Below are positions 30,864 to 40,810 of a stretch of 64,000 bases of DNA, piece by piece. The stretch is from Oncomelania hupensis. Its lineage: Eukaryota; Mollusca; Gastropoda; Littorinimorpha; Pomatiopsidae. Location of the stretch: NCBI GenBank assembly GCA_036898135.1, contig CM072525.1:56415874-56479873 (forward strand), given 5' to 3'. Numbering within the stretch: the first letter of the stretch is position 1; every line of letters starts with the position of its first letter. The position numbers and the translations under genes are program-made. Below the pieces are notes generated by a model that worked only from the letters and a program-made list of their open reading frames with translations, ran no database searches and was not told where the DNA came from.

Positions 30864-32586
30864 TGTCACGGACCGGGTTTATAATATTTCGGTCCGATGA
30901 CTGTTGTAGAGTCTTCCTGTGTGAAGATATAAATGCTAATATTTTCTTTATTGAAAACTGAATGCTGATTGGCTGAGCTAGTCATGTGACAACTAACCAA
31001 TCACATTCAAACTGGTGGGAGTCTTCTTTTGTATCACGGAGTGAGTGGTTGTGTGTTGTACTTCTGGCAGCTGTTGACTGCAGGTATATATATTGTTTAT
31101 CATTGAAATATGTGTTATAAACGTAATAATATTGAACCATGATTATATTCTACTTATGGTGGAATAAGAATTAATAATAGATAATTTTGATATTAGTAGG
31201 AAGGATGGATTAGGGAGGTGATGCAGATGGTGGATCGTTGTATATTTTTGAGTAACGAATTGAAATTGGATTAGTATTTGATTTGAGGTTGAAACCTCAA
31301 CTTGCAATGTATAGCATTATATTTATTTTTGTGAATGAAAGTAATTAGCGGCAAGAATGTAATAATTAGTTGTTATAATTAGAGTTACAATTTTTGCGTA
31401 TGTGTGAACTGTGTTCGACACATATGAGATTTGAATTATTATATTGCTGGTCTGGTCCCGTCACAGAGAGAGAGAAAGGTATATGTGGTAATACAGAAAA
31501 GTCTATGTACCAAGATATTTAGTGGGGGAAAACTTGTATGTTTTCAGAAGTCTCCGGCTGAGGGGCCTCGAGGCGAAAGAGAAAGGAGAAGAAGGAAGAA
31601 GAAAAGAAGGAGAGGAGAAGAAGAAGAAGAAGAAGAAGAAGAAGAAGAAGAAGAAAAGAAGGAGAAGAAGAAGAAAACGAAGACGAGAAGAGGAAGAAGA
31701 AGAAGAAGAAGAGAAGGAGGAGAAGAAGACGAAGACGAGAAGACGAAGAAGAAGTCGTGAAGAAGAAGGGTGGAAGTATCGAGAAGGGGCCAGAGAAGAA
31801 GCCAAAGAAGAAGACGAAGAAGAAGACGAGAGAAGCAACCACTGCTACATCATCAGCAGCAGCAACCACTGCTACATCATCAGCAGCAGCAACCATTGCT
31901 ACATCAGCGGCAGTAACAACCACTGCTGCATCATCATCAGTGGCAACCATTGCCACCTCAGCAGCAGCAGCAGCAGCAGCGGCAGCAGCCATAGCAGCAG
32001 CAGTGGAGGGTTATCGGGAAGGCGGAGAGGACGATAGATAGAGAAGAAAACCCAGGATAGATAGATAGAAAGGCCAAGGATAAGGAGAAGGAATATAGTG
32101 TATAGATATAGACAGAGACAGAGGATTACAAGGAAACAAAAGACAGACAGCGAATTCTGTCCTCCATGAGACTCTTGGTAACTCTCTCTGTTGACGGGGA
32201 CTGGAACCTCATTGGTGGTTTTGTGACTGGTTTCTTGGATTGTCTGTTCTGGAATATTACTTGTGGGTTTGTGAGAGCAGTGTACAATCTCTCGGATTAT
32301 CTCCTTGGAACTTTATGTGTGTGATTTGTGAACGGTATATTTAATTCACGGATTGTTCTACAAAGTACGTGAGTACAAATCTATATATATACATATTTTT
32401 CCATATTATTGATTGATGTTGTATGTACTTATGTGAACGTTGTTGATTCTTGTTTATTTTCTAGTAATAGAAAGGGGGAGTGACAACAAAAGAATTCTTG
32501 AGAGTTAGGGAGTGTGAGACGGGAGAACACGCAGAATATCCACGCACGCATACACGCAGTTTCTTGATATAACCCCTTTCGTTACA
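30864..32586 (+). repeat. 5' LTR with GAA and CAG tracts
   Basis: 1723 bp. It contains a purine-only GAA/AGA tract (31585-31755) and a CAG/CATCATCAG tract (31850-31995), also present in the 3' LTR with a longer GAA run there. TG...CA ends. Confidence 0.9.
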
Positions 32587-33731
32587 GTGGTGACCCTGAA
32601 ACCCGTAGTTAGTTAGTGGGAGTTAGATTATTTAATTATCTTAGTGGGAGTTTATATTGTGGGAGTTAATTGAATAAGTATAAGTTGAACAGTAGAAGGG
32701 TTTTGTATAAATTTTGGGACACTAACTTTGGTGTGCTAGGAGTGTGTACTGTGTAACTGACTTGTTAAATTGTTGTTTTCATTTCTTTTTGGGTAGGATG
32801 CTAGTGTTTGTATAGATTATACCCCGCCTCCGATTCTTTACTTGCGGGTCTGATTCCTTGTATAGTTCTGGGATCAGAAAGGGCTTAGATTCATTTTTCT
32901 TCCTGTTGTATATATATTGCTAATTCTAGTTCAGCTATTTAGTATTGTCTTTGTTTTTCTTTCTATACTTATTAGGATCCTGTCTTGTATAGTTATAGTT
33001 GTCACATCCCTATTTTAGTTGTTGTAGGTGTTTAGGATTTATTTTTGGCATTTTAACGGAACTTCCGGTGTTTTCTAGCCGAAGTGGAACTTAGTTGTTT
33101 TTTCTATTGATTTCTTGTATTCTATTGTACCGATATTAGTTTAGAATTTTAGTTCTCTCTTTGTTGTGTTGTGATGTTGTCGTCGTTGTTTGTTATTTAG
33201 TATAGTGTTTCATTATTATTATTTGTTTTGTTTTGTTTTCATTTCAAAACAAATTACTTATAAAATTTCACTTGTCATAATTTAGGTTTAGACACTGGTA
33301 GTTGTTACAGTTATTAATTGTTGCATTTAGTGTGGTTTTCTGGTGATTGCTTGTACTTAGACTGAATATAATCTAAACATTGTTTTTCTTTTCTTTTATG
33401 GTATGCTGTTTTGTAAACTTGAACTTGTTTTCATTTCGAAATAATCTTCGTTGGTCACACTTGTACTTGCATTGATTTCAAAATAATTTCATTGTGTTAA
33501 CTTAAACTTGCTTGGATGTTGAAATAATTTTCTTTTGTCACACTTAGCTTGCTTCGATTTTGGAATAATTTTCTTTTGTCAAACTTGAATTTGCTTTTGA
33601 TTTTTGTAATATTTCTGGCCTTGTGAAACTTAAAAAAAAATTGTTAAACTTGTATCAAACCTAAAGTTAGTCGTTGACTTGTCACTCGCTTTGTCTTACT
33701 TTTAGTAATTTGCTTTTGAATTCAGCTGACC
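32587..33731 (+). other. Leader of the young retrotransposon, no gene
   Basis: The primer-binding region TGGTGACCCTG is at 32588-32598; the rest is T-rich leader up to the gag ATG at 33732. Confidence 0.6.
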
Positions 33732-35702
33732 ATGTCTTCGGTTGAGGAATATGATACTTTGTTTAATTCATTTCTGACTCAAGCCCAGAAGTTAGGTTTT
33801 TCTGATGAAAAGCTACAGCAGTACATTGAGCAGTGCTTTCAGAGAAATGATAGGGCCAAAGAAAGAGAACAAGAAAAGGTTAAACAGGAACTGGAACAGG
33901 AAAAGGTTAAACAGGAAAGAGAAGAAAAACGATTTGAACTGGAAAGAGATGAAAAAAAATTAGAACGTGAGGAAAGGAAATTGAAGATGGATTATCAGAT
34001 GGAACTTGATAGACAAAGCCTTAAACTAAAGGGAAAAGAGATTGAACTTCAGTTAAAACAGGCTGAATTGCAGAGCGAGAACACTACCCCTAGGACCCCC
34101 CGAGGTTCTAACCCTTCGTTTCCGAAGTTGCCCCAACTACCTGTTTTCAAAGAAGATAGGGATGACATTGATTCTTTTTTGTACCGATTTGAAGCGCATG
34201 CTAAAGCTCTTAATTATGATAGCAGTAAATGGGTTGTTTACTTAACTGCACTGCTACAAGGCCCGGCTTTAGCTGTGTATCATTCTTTGTCTGCTACCGG
34301 TACAGTTTCATATGATGATCTTAAGCAAGAACTTCTTAAGAAATTTCAGTGCACTGCAGATGGATTCAGAGAAAAATTCAGATCAGTTAGGCCTGAAGTG
34401 GGGGAAAGTTTTGTAACTTTTTCAAAGCGTTTTTCTCACTTGTTGGAAAGATGGATCCAACTATCAGATTGTGAAAAGACTTTTGATGGACTATGGAATC
34501 TGATTTTGTGTGAGCAGTTTATTGCTTCTGTTTCGAGAGATCTCGCCGTGTTTTTGAAAGAAAGAAATTTGACAAAATTCGCGGCTTTGATAGACAGTGC
34601 TGAAGCATTTCGCATGGCTCACCCGGAGAAGAAACTGGCACGGAAGTCGGATGACTCGATTTTTGCATCCGCGTCGATTTCTCAGAATGTTCCCACTCAG
34701 AGTCAATTTCGTGGGACTGGCCAAAGATGGAATAATTTCCGGGGATCGGGATTTCGTGGCTCTCCACGTGGAAACTACCAACCCGCAGGTCCTATTCCGA
34801 ACAGGGGTTTTGCACATCAGAACATGAATGCGCAACGGGGCGCTCAAAACAATCAGGCTCCTCGTGGTCGTGGAAATACTTATTCTAGACCTGGTTCTCG
34901 TTTCCCAGGTAGTCCTCCTCAGAATAAACGGGAAATAGTTTGCTATTGTTGTGGGGGTGTAGGTCACATAGCTGCATGGTGTCCTTATGCTAGTGGCAAT
35001 GGATACCCAGAGACTCAAGATACTGAAAGTGGTTCGCAGAAATACCAGGACCCTCCACTTAACACTCACTCAGCTTTAGTCGCGGCAGTCATTTGCTCAG
35101 TTGGTGATGAAAACTGTGGTCAGCCCAAGCTAGTGTCAGGTACTGTAAATGGCCTCAAAGCAAGTGTGCTAAGAGACACAGGTGCTACTATCTGTGGCGT
35201 TCGCAAGAGACTGGTTTCGGACGATCAGTACACTGGCGAAGAGTGTAAATGTTGGTCATTCGGTGGAAACATTGAAGAATTTCCGTTGGCCAAAGTGCCT
35301 GTTGACACTCCGTTTTTCTCTGGCACTGTGTTGTGTTGTGTCATTGATCAACCAGTGGCCGATTTGATAGTAGGGAATTTACCAGGTGTGTCCGACCCTT
35401 TTTCGGGTGCTACCACACTCATCCAAGATCAAGGTCAAATTCCACCGGTTCCTTTAGATAAGATGCCGGCTCATTCAGACTCATTCAAACGGGTTACAGT
35501 TGATTTAGTAGAACCGATTTTTCCGCCGCCTGAGGAAGGTCACAGATGCATACTCAACATCATTGATATGGTAACACGTTACCCTGACACTATTCAGCTC
35601 AAACACATTAAAAACAAGGTACTAGAATCTTGCAAACTAGCTCAGGAGTACATCAAAACAGTTGTAGCCAAAACCAGCCACTATCATCAGTGTATTCCAT
35701 AA
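33732..35702 (+). CDS. gag-protease-partial integrase polyprotein, intact ORF
   Basis: 656 residues. Residues 35-115 are a K/E/Q-rich coiled coil. 130-290 is a SCAN-like retroelement gag (LLQGPALAVYHSL, LLKKFQCTADGFREKFRSVRP, LLERWIQLSD). 300-400 is R/G/N/Q-rich, probably RNA-binding. The knuckle CYCCGGVGHIAAWC lies near 404-417. The protease active site LRDTGATICGV is near 480, with VADLIVGNLPGV downstream. From about 583, DSFKRVTVDLVEPIFPPPEE and GHRCILNIIDMVTRYPD are the first part of the integrase core, fused to the protease because the zinc finger is deleted; the frame stops before the rest of the triad. The ATG follows CTGACC. It would form particles and process itself but not reverse-transcribe. 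Confidence 0.87.
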   Translation: MSSVEEYDTLFNSFLTQAQKLGFSDEKLQQYIEQCFQRNDRAKEREQEKVKQELEQEKVKQEREEKRFELERDEKKLEREERKLKMDYQMELDRQSLKLKGKEIELQLKQAELQSENTTPRTPRGSNPSFPKLPQLPVFKEDRDDIDSFLYRFEAHAKALNYDSSKWVVYLTALLQGPALAVYHSLSATGTVSYDDLKQELLKKFQCTADGFREKFRSVRPEVGESFVTFSKRFSHLLERWIQLSDCEKTFDGLWNLILCEQFIASVSRDLAVFLKERNLTKFAALIDSAEAFRMAHPEKKLARKSDDSIFASASISQNVPTQSQFRGTGQRWNNFRGSGFRGSPRGNYQPAGPIPNRGFAHQNMNAQRGAQNNQAPRGRGNTYSRPGSRFPGSPPQNKREIVCYCCGGVGHIAAWCPYASGNGYPETQDTESGSQKYQDPPLNTHSALVAAVICSVGDENCGQPKLVSGTVNGLKASVLRDTGATICGVRKRLVSDDQYTGEECKCWSFGGNIEEFPLAKVPVDTPFFSGTVLCCVIDQPVADLIVGNLPGVSDPFSGATTLIQDQGQIPPVPLDKMPAHSDSFKRVTVDLVEPIFPPPEEGHRCILNIIDMVTRYPDTIQLKHIKNKVLESCKLAQEYIKTVVAKTSHYHQCIP

Positions 35703-36052
35703 AATCTGTGGAAAATGAACATGCTTTGTGTATATTTCTGCTATTGTACATTTAATACTGGAAATCTATTGGTGGTATTCTTTGTATACTGTAATATGAT
35801 CTGTTATGTACCTTTTGATTTTTGATTTCACTGTATCACGATAACATGCTTGGACTTGAACTACATATTTTGTATGCCTATTGCGCTTTGGGTGATTGCT
35901 TAATACAATATGTTTATGATTAAGATAAGTGCTAATGACCAGTTTTCTCTGTTTGCTTTATGTACAGTATAGGTGGACATGATTGTAGTAATTTTTTCTT
36001 TCTGATAAAATTCAGAAAACTCGGGCGTTTTCTTTTTGCAGGAAGGGGGTAT
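35703..36052 (+). other. 3' internal region and polypurine tract
   Basis: Non-coding; ends GCAGGAAGGGGGTAT just before the 3' LTR, the plus-strand primer. Confidence 0.65.
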
Positions 36053-37796
36053 TGTCACGGACCGGGTTTATAATATTTCGGTCCGATGACTGTTGTAGAG
36101 TCTTCCTGTGTGAAGATATAAATGCTAATATTTTCTTTATTGAAAACTGAATGCTGATTGGCTGAGCTAGTCATGTGACAACTAACCAATCACATTCAAA
36201 CTGGTGGGAGTCTTCTTTTGTATCACGGAGTGAGTGGTTGTGTGTTGTACTTCTGGCAGCTGTTGACTGCAGGTATATATATTGTTTATCATTGAAATAT
36301 GTGTTATAAACGTAATAATATTGAACCATGATTATATTCTACTTATGGTGGAATAAGAATTAATAATAGATAATTTTGATATTAGTAGGAAGGATGGATT
36401 AGGGAGGTGATGCAGATGGTGGATCGTTGTATATTTTTGAGTAACGAATTGAAATTGGAATAGTATTTGATTTGAGGTTGAAACCTCAACTTGCAATGTA
36501 TAGCATTATATTTATTTTTGTGAATGAAAGTAATTAGCGGCAAGAATGTAATAATTAGTTGTTATAATTAGAGTTACAATTTTTGCGTATGTGTGAACTG
36601 TGTTCGACACATATGAGATTTGAATTATTATATTGCTGGTCTGGTCCCGTCACAGAGAGAGAGAAAGGTATATGTGGTAATACAGAAAAGTCTATGTACC
36701 AAGATATTTAGTGGGGGAAAACTTGTATGTTTTCAGAAGTCTCCGGCTGAGGGGCCTCGAGGCGAAAGAGAAAGGAGAAGAAGGAAGAAGAAAAGAAGGA
36801 GAGGAGAAGAAGAAGAAGAAGAAGAAGAAGAAGAAGAAGAAGAAGAAGAAGAAGAAGAAAAGAAGGAGAAGAAGAAGAAAACGAAGACGAGAAGAGGAAG
36901 AAGAAGAAGAAGAAGAGAAGGAGAAGAAGGAGGAGAAGAAGACGAAGACGAGAAGACGAAGAAGAAGTCGTGAAGAAGAAGGGTGGAAGTATCGAGAAGG
37001 GGCCAGAGAAGAAGCCAAAGAAGAAGACGAAGAAGAAGACGAGAGAAGCAACCACTGCTACATCATCAGCAGCAGCAACCACTGCTACATCATCAGCAGC
37101 AGCAACCATTGCTACATCAGCGGCAGTAACAACCACTGCTGCATCATCATCAGTGGCAACCATTGCCACCTCAGCAGCAGCAGCAGCAGCGGCAGCAGCC
37201 ATAGCAGCAGCAGTGGAGGGTTATCGGGAAGGCGGAGAGGACGATAGATAGAGAAGAAAACCCAGGATAGATAGATAGAAAGGCCAAGGATAAGGAGAAG
37301 GAAGATAGTGTATAGATATAGACAGAGACAGAGGATTACAAGGAAACAAAAGACAGACAGCGAATTCTGTCCTCCATGAGACTCTTGGTAACTCTCTCTG
37401 TTGACGGGGACTGGAACCTCATTGGTGGTTTTGTGACTGGTTTCTTGGATTGTCTGTTCTGGAATATTACTTGTGGGTTTGTGAGAGCAGTGTACAATCT
37501 CTCGGATTATCTCCTTGGAACTTTATGTGTGTGATTTGTGAACGGTATATTTAATTCACGGATTGTTCTACAAAGTACGTGAGTACAAATCTATATATAT
37601 ACATATTTTTCCATATTATTGATTGATGTTGTATGTACTTATGTGAACGTTGTTGATTCTTGTTTATTTTCTAGTAATAGAAAGGGGGAGTGACAACAAA
37701 AGAATTCTTGAGAGTTAGGGAGTGTGAGACGGGAGAACACGCAGAATATCCACGCACGCATACACGCAGTTTCTTGATATAACCCCTTTCGTTACA
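36053..37796 (+). repeat. 3' LTR
   Basis: Nearly identical to 30864-32586; 1744 bp, longer mainly through extra GAA units around 36805-36860 and 36920, minus two CAG units near 37180. Confidence 0.92.
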
Positions 37797-37801
37797 AAAA
37801 C

Positions 37802-39326
37802 AAATTTACCTTATGCGCTGTATGGTTTGTCCTAGAATACCAAAAGTTGCTTCGCATGAAGACACATCACCGTCAACAAAACGTGTTAAAAAAAGTCTCT
37901 TGATAAACAATTCACAAACTTTTTAGCTATAAAGGTCTATATTTTGACTACACCATTGTCCCTACTTCCCTACAGTTGATTTTCCCAATCTAACTAACTC
38001 TAACTAAACTAACCCATCTTCTCTCGGGACTGTCCTCGTCCCTCTTTCTCTTTCTGTCTCTAACTATCCCGAATCCATGTCCTGCACCAGCTTTTATTCT
38101 GGTCCTAAAACTCAACATTGATTCCCACACAACAATGGACCCCTTCGTCTGTTGACATCCTTTTCAGTAAAAAATATAAAACTACATTCCAAATTTGACA
38201 CTGCCTGGTGACAGCATCGGTCTGACACCTGCTGACACAAAACAAATCCTTCCCACCAACTATTTTGTCTCATCACTCCCTTGCGTATCTGCCTCCACAG
38301 ACCGGGAAAACCCAACCCTAGATCCAACACATTGGCGCCTGGCAGAAACCCACTCTTAAAAGATATACATTGTAGATTTAAAGAGAAACAACAGTACAAA
38401 TCATTCACATGTAGCATGCACAATGATTACATTAGACAACACACCAAACCAACAAAACATAACACTTCAAACGCCAATTAACATACATGTGCATTCCTAA
38501 ACAAAATATATATCAACTACTAATTAAAAACTCTATAACTTACTAACTAAACATACCTCTTCCTTTATCATTATCATCGTACTATATTCCAGTTTATGCA
38601 AGCATAGAACCAACATTGTTTATACAAACTGTCGGTCTGTCAAATTATGTTGCACTAACATAAAACCCTCCCATATCCTACAATACCAGCAGATATTCTG
38701 CACATTGCGAGGCGCATGCCCTCATTTGCTGCAGCCACTAATCTTATGGCTTAATCTTTCAACGCTGAAAGGCAAAACAATAGGGCCAGACATCCCTGCC
38801 AATGCACACTGTATCATTGTATCATTTAGTCAATCATCACCCAGCTTATACATTTTCTCATCCCTACTATCTAGCGGTGTCACAAATATTATTCATCCTA
38901 ATATCTGATACATCAGCCTCCAAACTTGGTTACATCCTCACCTCCCAACCGTTATCCCATCGGCGTCCTTGCTGATGCAAACATTGTTAATAAACATATT
39001 AAATTTAACTTTGGAACAAAACAAAACAAAAAAAAACAATTAGGTGAATGCACGCCAGAACGCGTGCACAGCGTATGTAAAGTGACTGAGAGTATGAAGC
39101 GACGCCAGCGTAGGAAGAGACGCCGTCTTCCCCGCCGTATAACCACAACAAAGCGTATTCTTCCGCCGCTCGCCAGAAACTAGCTCCCGTTTGTTTATGT
39201 CGCTTACCACACTAAACCGCGTAAGATGGAATGACGCATAATATTATTTATTATATTTTTATGGGGAGGAGCGTTGTAACCACGAAACAACGTAAGTCGA
39301 GACCGGCGTAACCCGAGGACTTACTG
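37802..39326. other. Right arm of the TIR element, no gene
   Basis: AT-rich. A basic frame at 39060-39183 (SMKRRQRRKRRRLPRR) has no recognisable domain. Terminal inverted repeat at 39270-39326. Confidence 0.55.
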
Positions 39327-39328
39327 TA

Positions 39329-40632
39329 TATGTATATTATCATGGGCATACATGTTTTTCTATACCTAATCATTGTTCCTGCAGTTGTCTTTTAACACTT
39401 TCACAGAGATAGTCATGTTTTCCACTCTTCATTGTAAACAGGTTTTTACATTATAATATTGTGTTTCTGTAAAACATATTTTGTAAAACATAGTTTAATA
39501 CAAGCATATATTTTTTTAAATTAATCTTTTCAACACAGTTTCCTTTTTTTTGCCTTTACTTGTACTGGTAGGCCTGTAGTGCAAGAAGGCCGCTTATTTA
39601 TGCTATAAAATTTCTCTCGTGCCTGTAGTTGGGTCAGCCCAGAAGCCAGAAAAATTCCCCCTCCCTTTCCAAAGTGAAGGTATTTATTTTAGCTTGCCCG
39701 GCTAGGTTCTTAACAGCGTCCTCGAGCTGCCGTGATCAGGATTCTAGCATCGGGGCTGATTGAATCAACTACTGATAAAACCTACGAGTGTAACAGATTA
39801 TTATTTCTGTGAATGTAAATGTTGTTTAAGTCAATGGTTTGATATTGATTACATTGTAATTGGGAGTCAAAAGGTACTCAAAATTGGGAGGCAAGGAAAT
39901 TGGTGCTTGCTAATGTAAAACTCATTAAAAGACATAACATGAGGTATAAAGGCTGATAGCCTAAATGACAAACTATCCAGAGAAGAGCTTCCCAGATATT
40001 GTGTTTTCATTAGGCCTACATTGTAATAGCTTCCCATATATATATTTTTTCTTATCCTTATAGGCTTTTTGACTGCAATATTTAGAAGTGTTGTTGGTTC
40101 TGTTTTTGTAGCACTGTGGTTGTGGCACATCAAGGGAGAAGGTGTCTGCTGGTTTAGATGGAGGACGAAGACAGAGTATGGCGGTGACCAAATCCGCTCT
40201 GGACCTGATGCCTGATCCAAGAGCTTGAGCCTACCTTGCTTCCACCGGGTCTTACATGGGATGAGTGTTCTTTGGCATAATGTTGTGTTTTAGTAATGCT
40301 CTAAAGACTTTCATTCTCATTCTATCTCGTATCCCTTACCTCTCGACGCCTAGATGTCGTGGCGAGAGGACGTGTGGCAAGAGCTCCCTCATCCGCATCA
40401 TCGAATTAGTGGCTGTTGAAATTCTACAGCTACACATTTAATACCAGTCGATGCAGCTGGACTTCCTGACCATTGTGGTGAAGTGTGAAGAACTTATCTT
40501 GAAAATTGTCGAACTTTCTGATTTTTGAAATTTGGTATAAAAAGCCTGCACAAAGCTTACTTTGGAAATTCGCCATTTTTTCATCTTCTTGATAGCCTTC
40601 AAGTCGGATGATATTTGTGAACACTTGTCATC
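39329..40632. other. Spacer, in its right part probably the 5' UTR of the outer 2A LINE
   Basis: No ORF of note. Since the outer LINE's ATG is at 40633, some of the sequence just upstream must be its 5' UTR, but I cannot place its 5' end. Confidence 0.45.
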
Positions 40633-40699
40633 ATGCCTTCAGCAAACATTGACTTTCGTCGCCCTTGTGGCATTTTCGCTCTCACCATCGCTCAGAGGA
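40633..40699 (+). pseudogene. Outer LINE ORF1, N-terminal piece
   Basis: ATG at 40633 opens MPSANIDFRRPCGIFALT; the frame continues at 46157 after the inner LINE. Its last 14 bases (40686-40699) are the left copy of the inner LINE's target duplication. Confidence 0.75.
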
Positions 40700-40810
40700 G
40701 GTCACGTGGTCGCCGTGATCTGGTATGGCGGAGTTTTGAAAACGGGAATGTAAACAGTGCGAATATTTTCAAATTGTGAAAGTTATGTGAAGTGACTTTA
40801 GCCAACAACA

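Larger units (their letters stand above)
30864..37796 (+). mobile_element. Young Ty3/Gypsy LTR retrotransposon, Gmr1-like, internally deleted
   Basis: LTRs 30864-32586 and 36053-37796 start TGTCACGGACCGGG and end TTTCGTTACA. The flanking 5-bp duplication AAAAC (30859-30863 and 37797-37801) is perfect. The two LTRs differ by a few substitutions plus the length of a GAA tract, so insertion is recent. TGGTGACCCTG follows the 5' LTR; GGAAGGGGG precedes the 3' LTR. One open ORF encodes gag, protease and an integrase fragment; RT, RNase H and most of integrase are deleted. It needs a helper for reverse transcription. Confidence 0.92.
29013..39326. mobile_element. Large Tc1/mariner-pogo-type TIR element (non-autonomous) hosting a satellite and an LTR retrotransposon
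   Basis: Left end CAGGGGGTCCTCGAGTTACA, right end as its partner (GTAACCCGAGGACTTACTG at 39308-39326), TA on both sides (29011-29012, 39327-39328). The subterminal regions also share CGTAAGTCG motifs. Without the retrotransposon it is about 3.4 kb. No transposase was found in either arm, so it depends on a helper or has been gutted. The superfamily is inferred from the TA duplication and the end sequence. Confidence 0.62.

Noticed and set aside
31431..32041. ORFs of 94-171 codons on both strands rich in K/E/R, S/L/F or A/T/S
   Set aside because: They are translations of the GAA and CAG tracts in all frames and recur in the 3' LTR at 36620-37251; low complexity, not genes.
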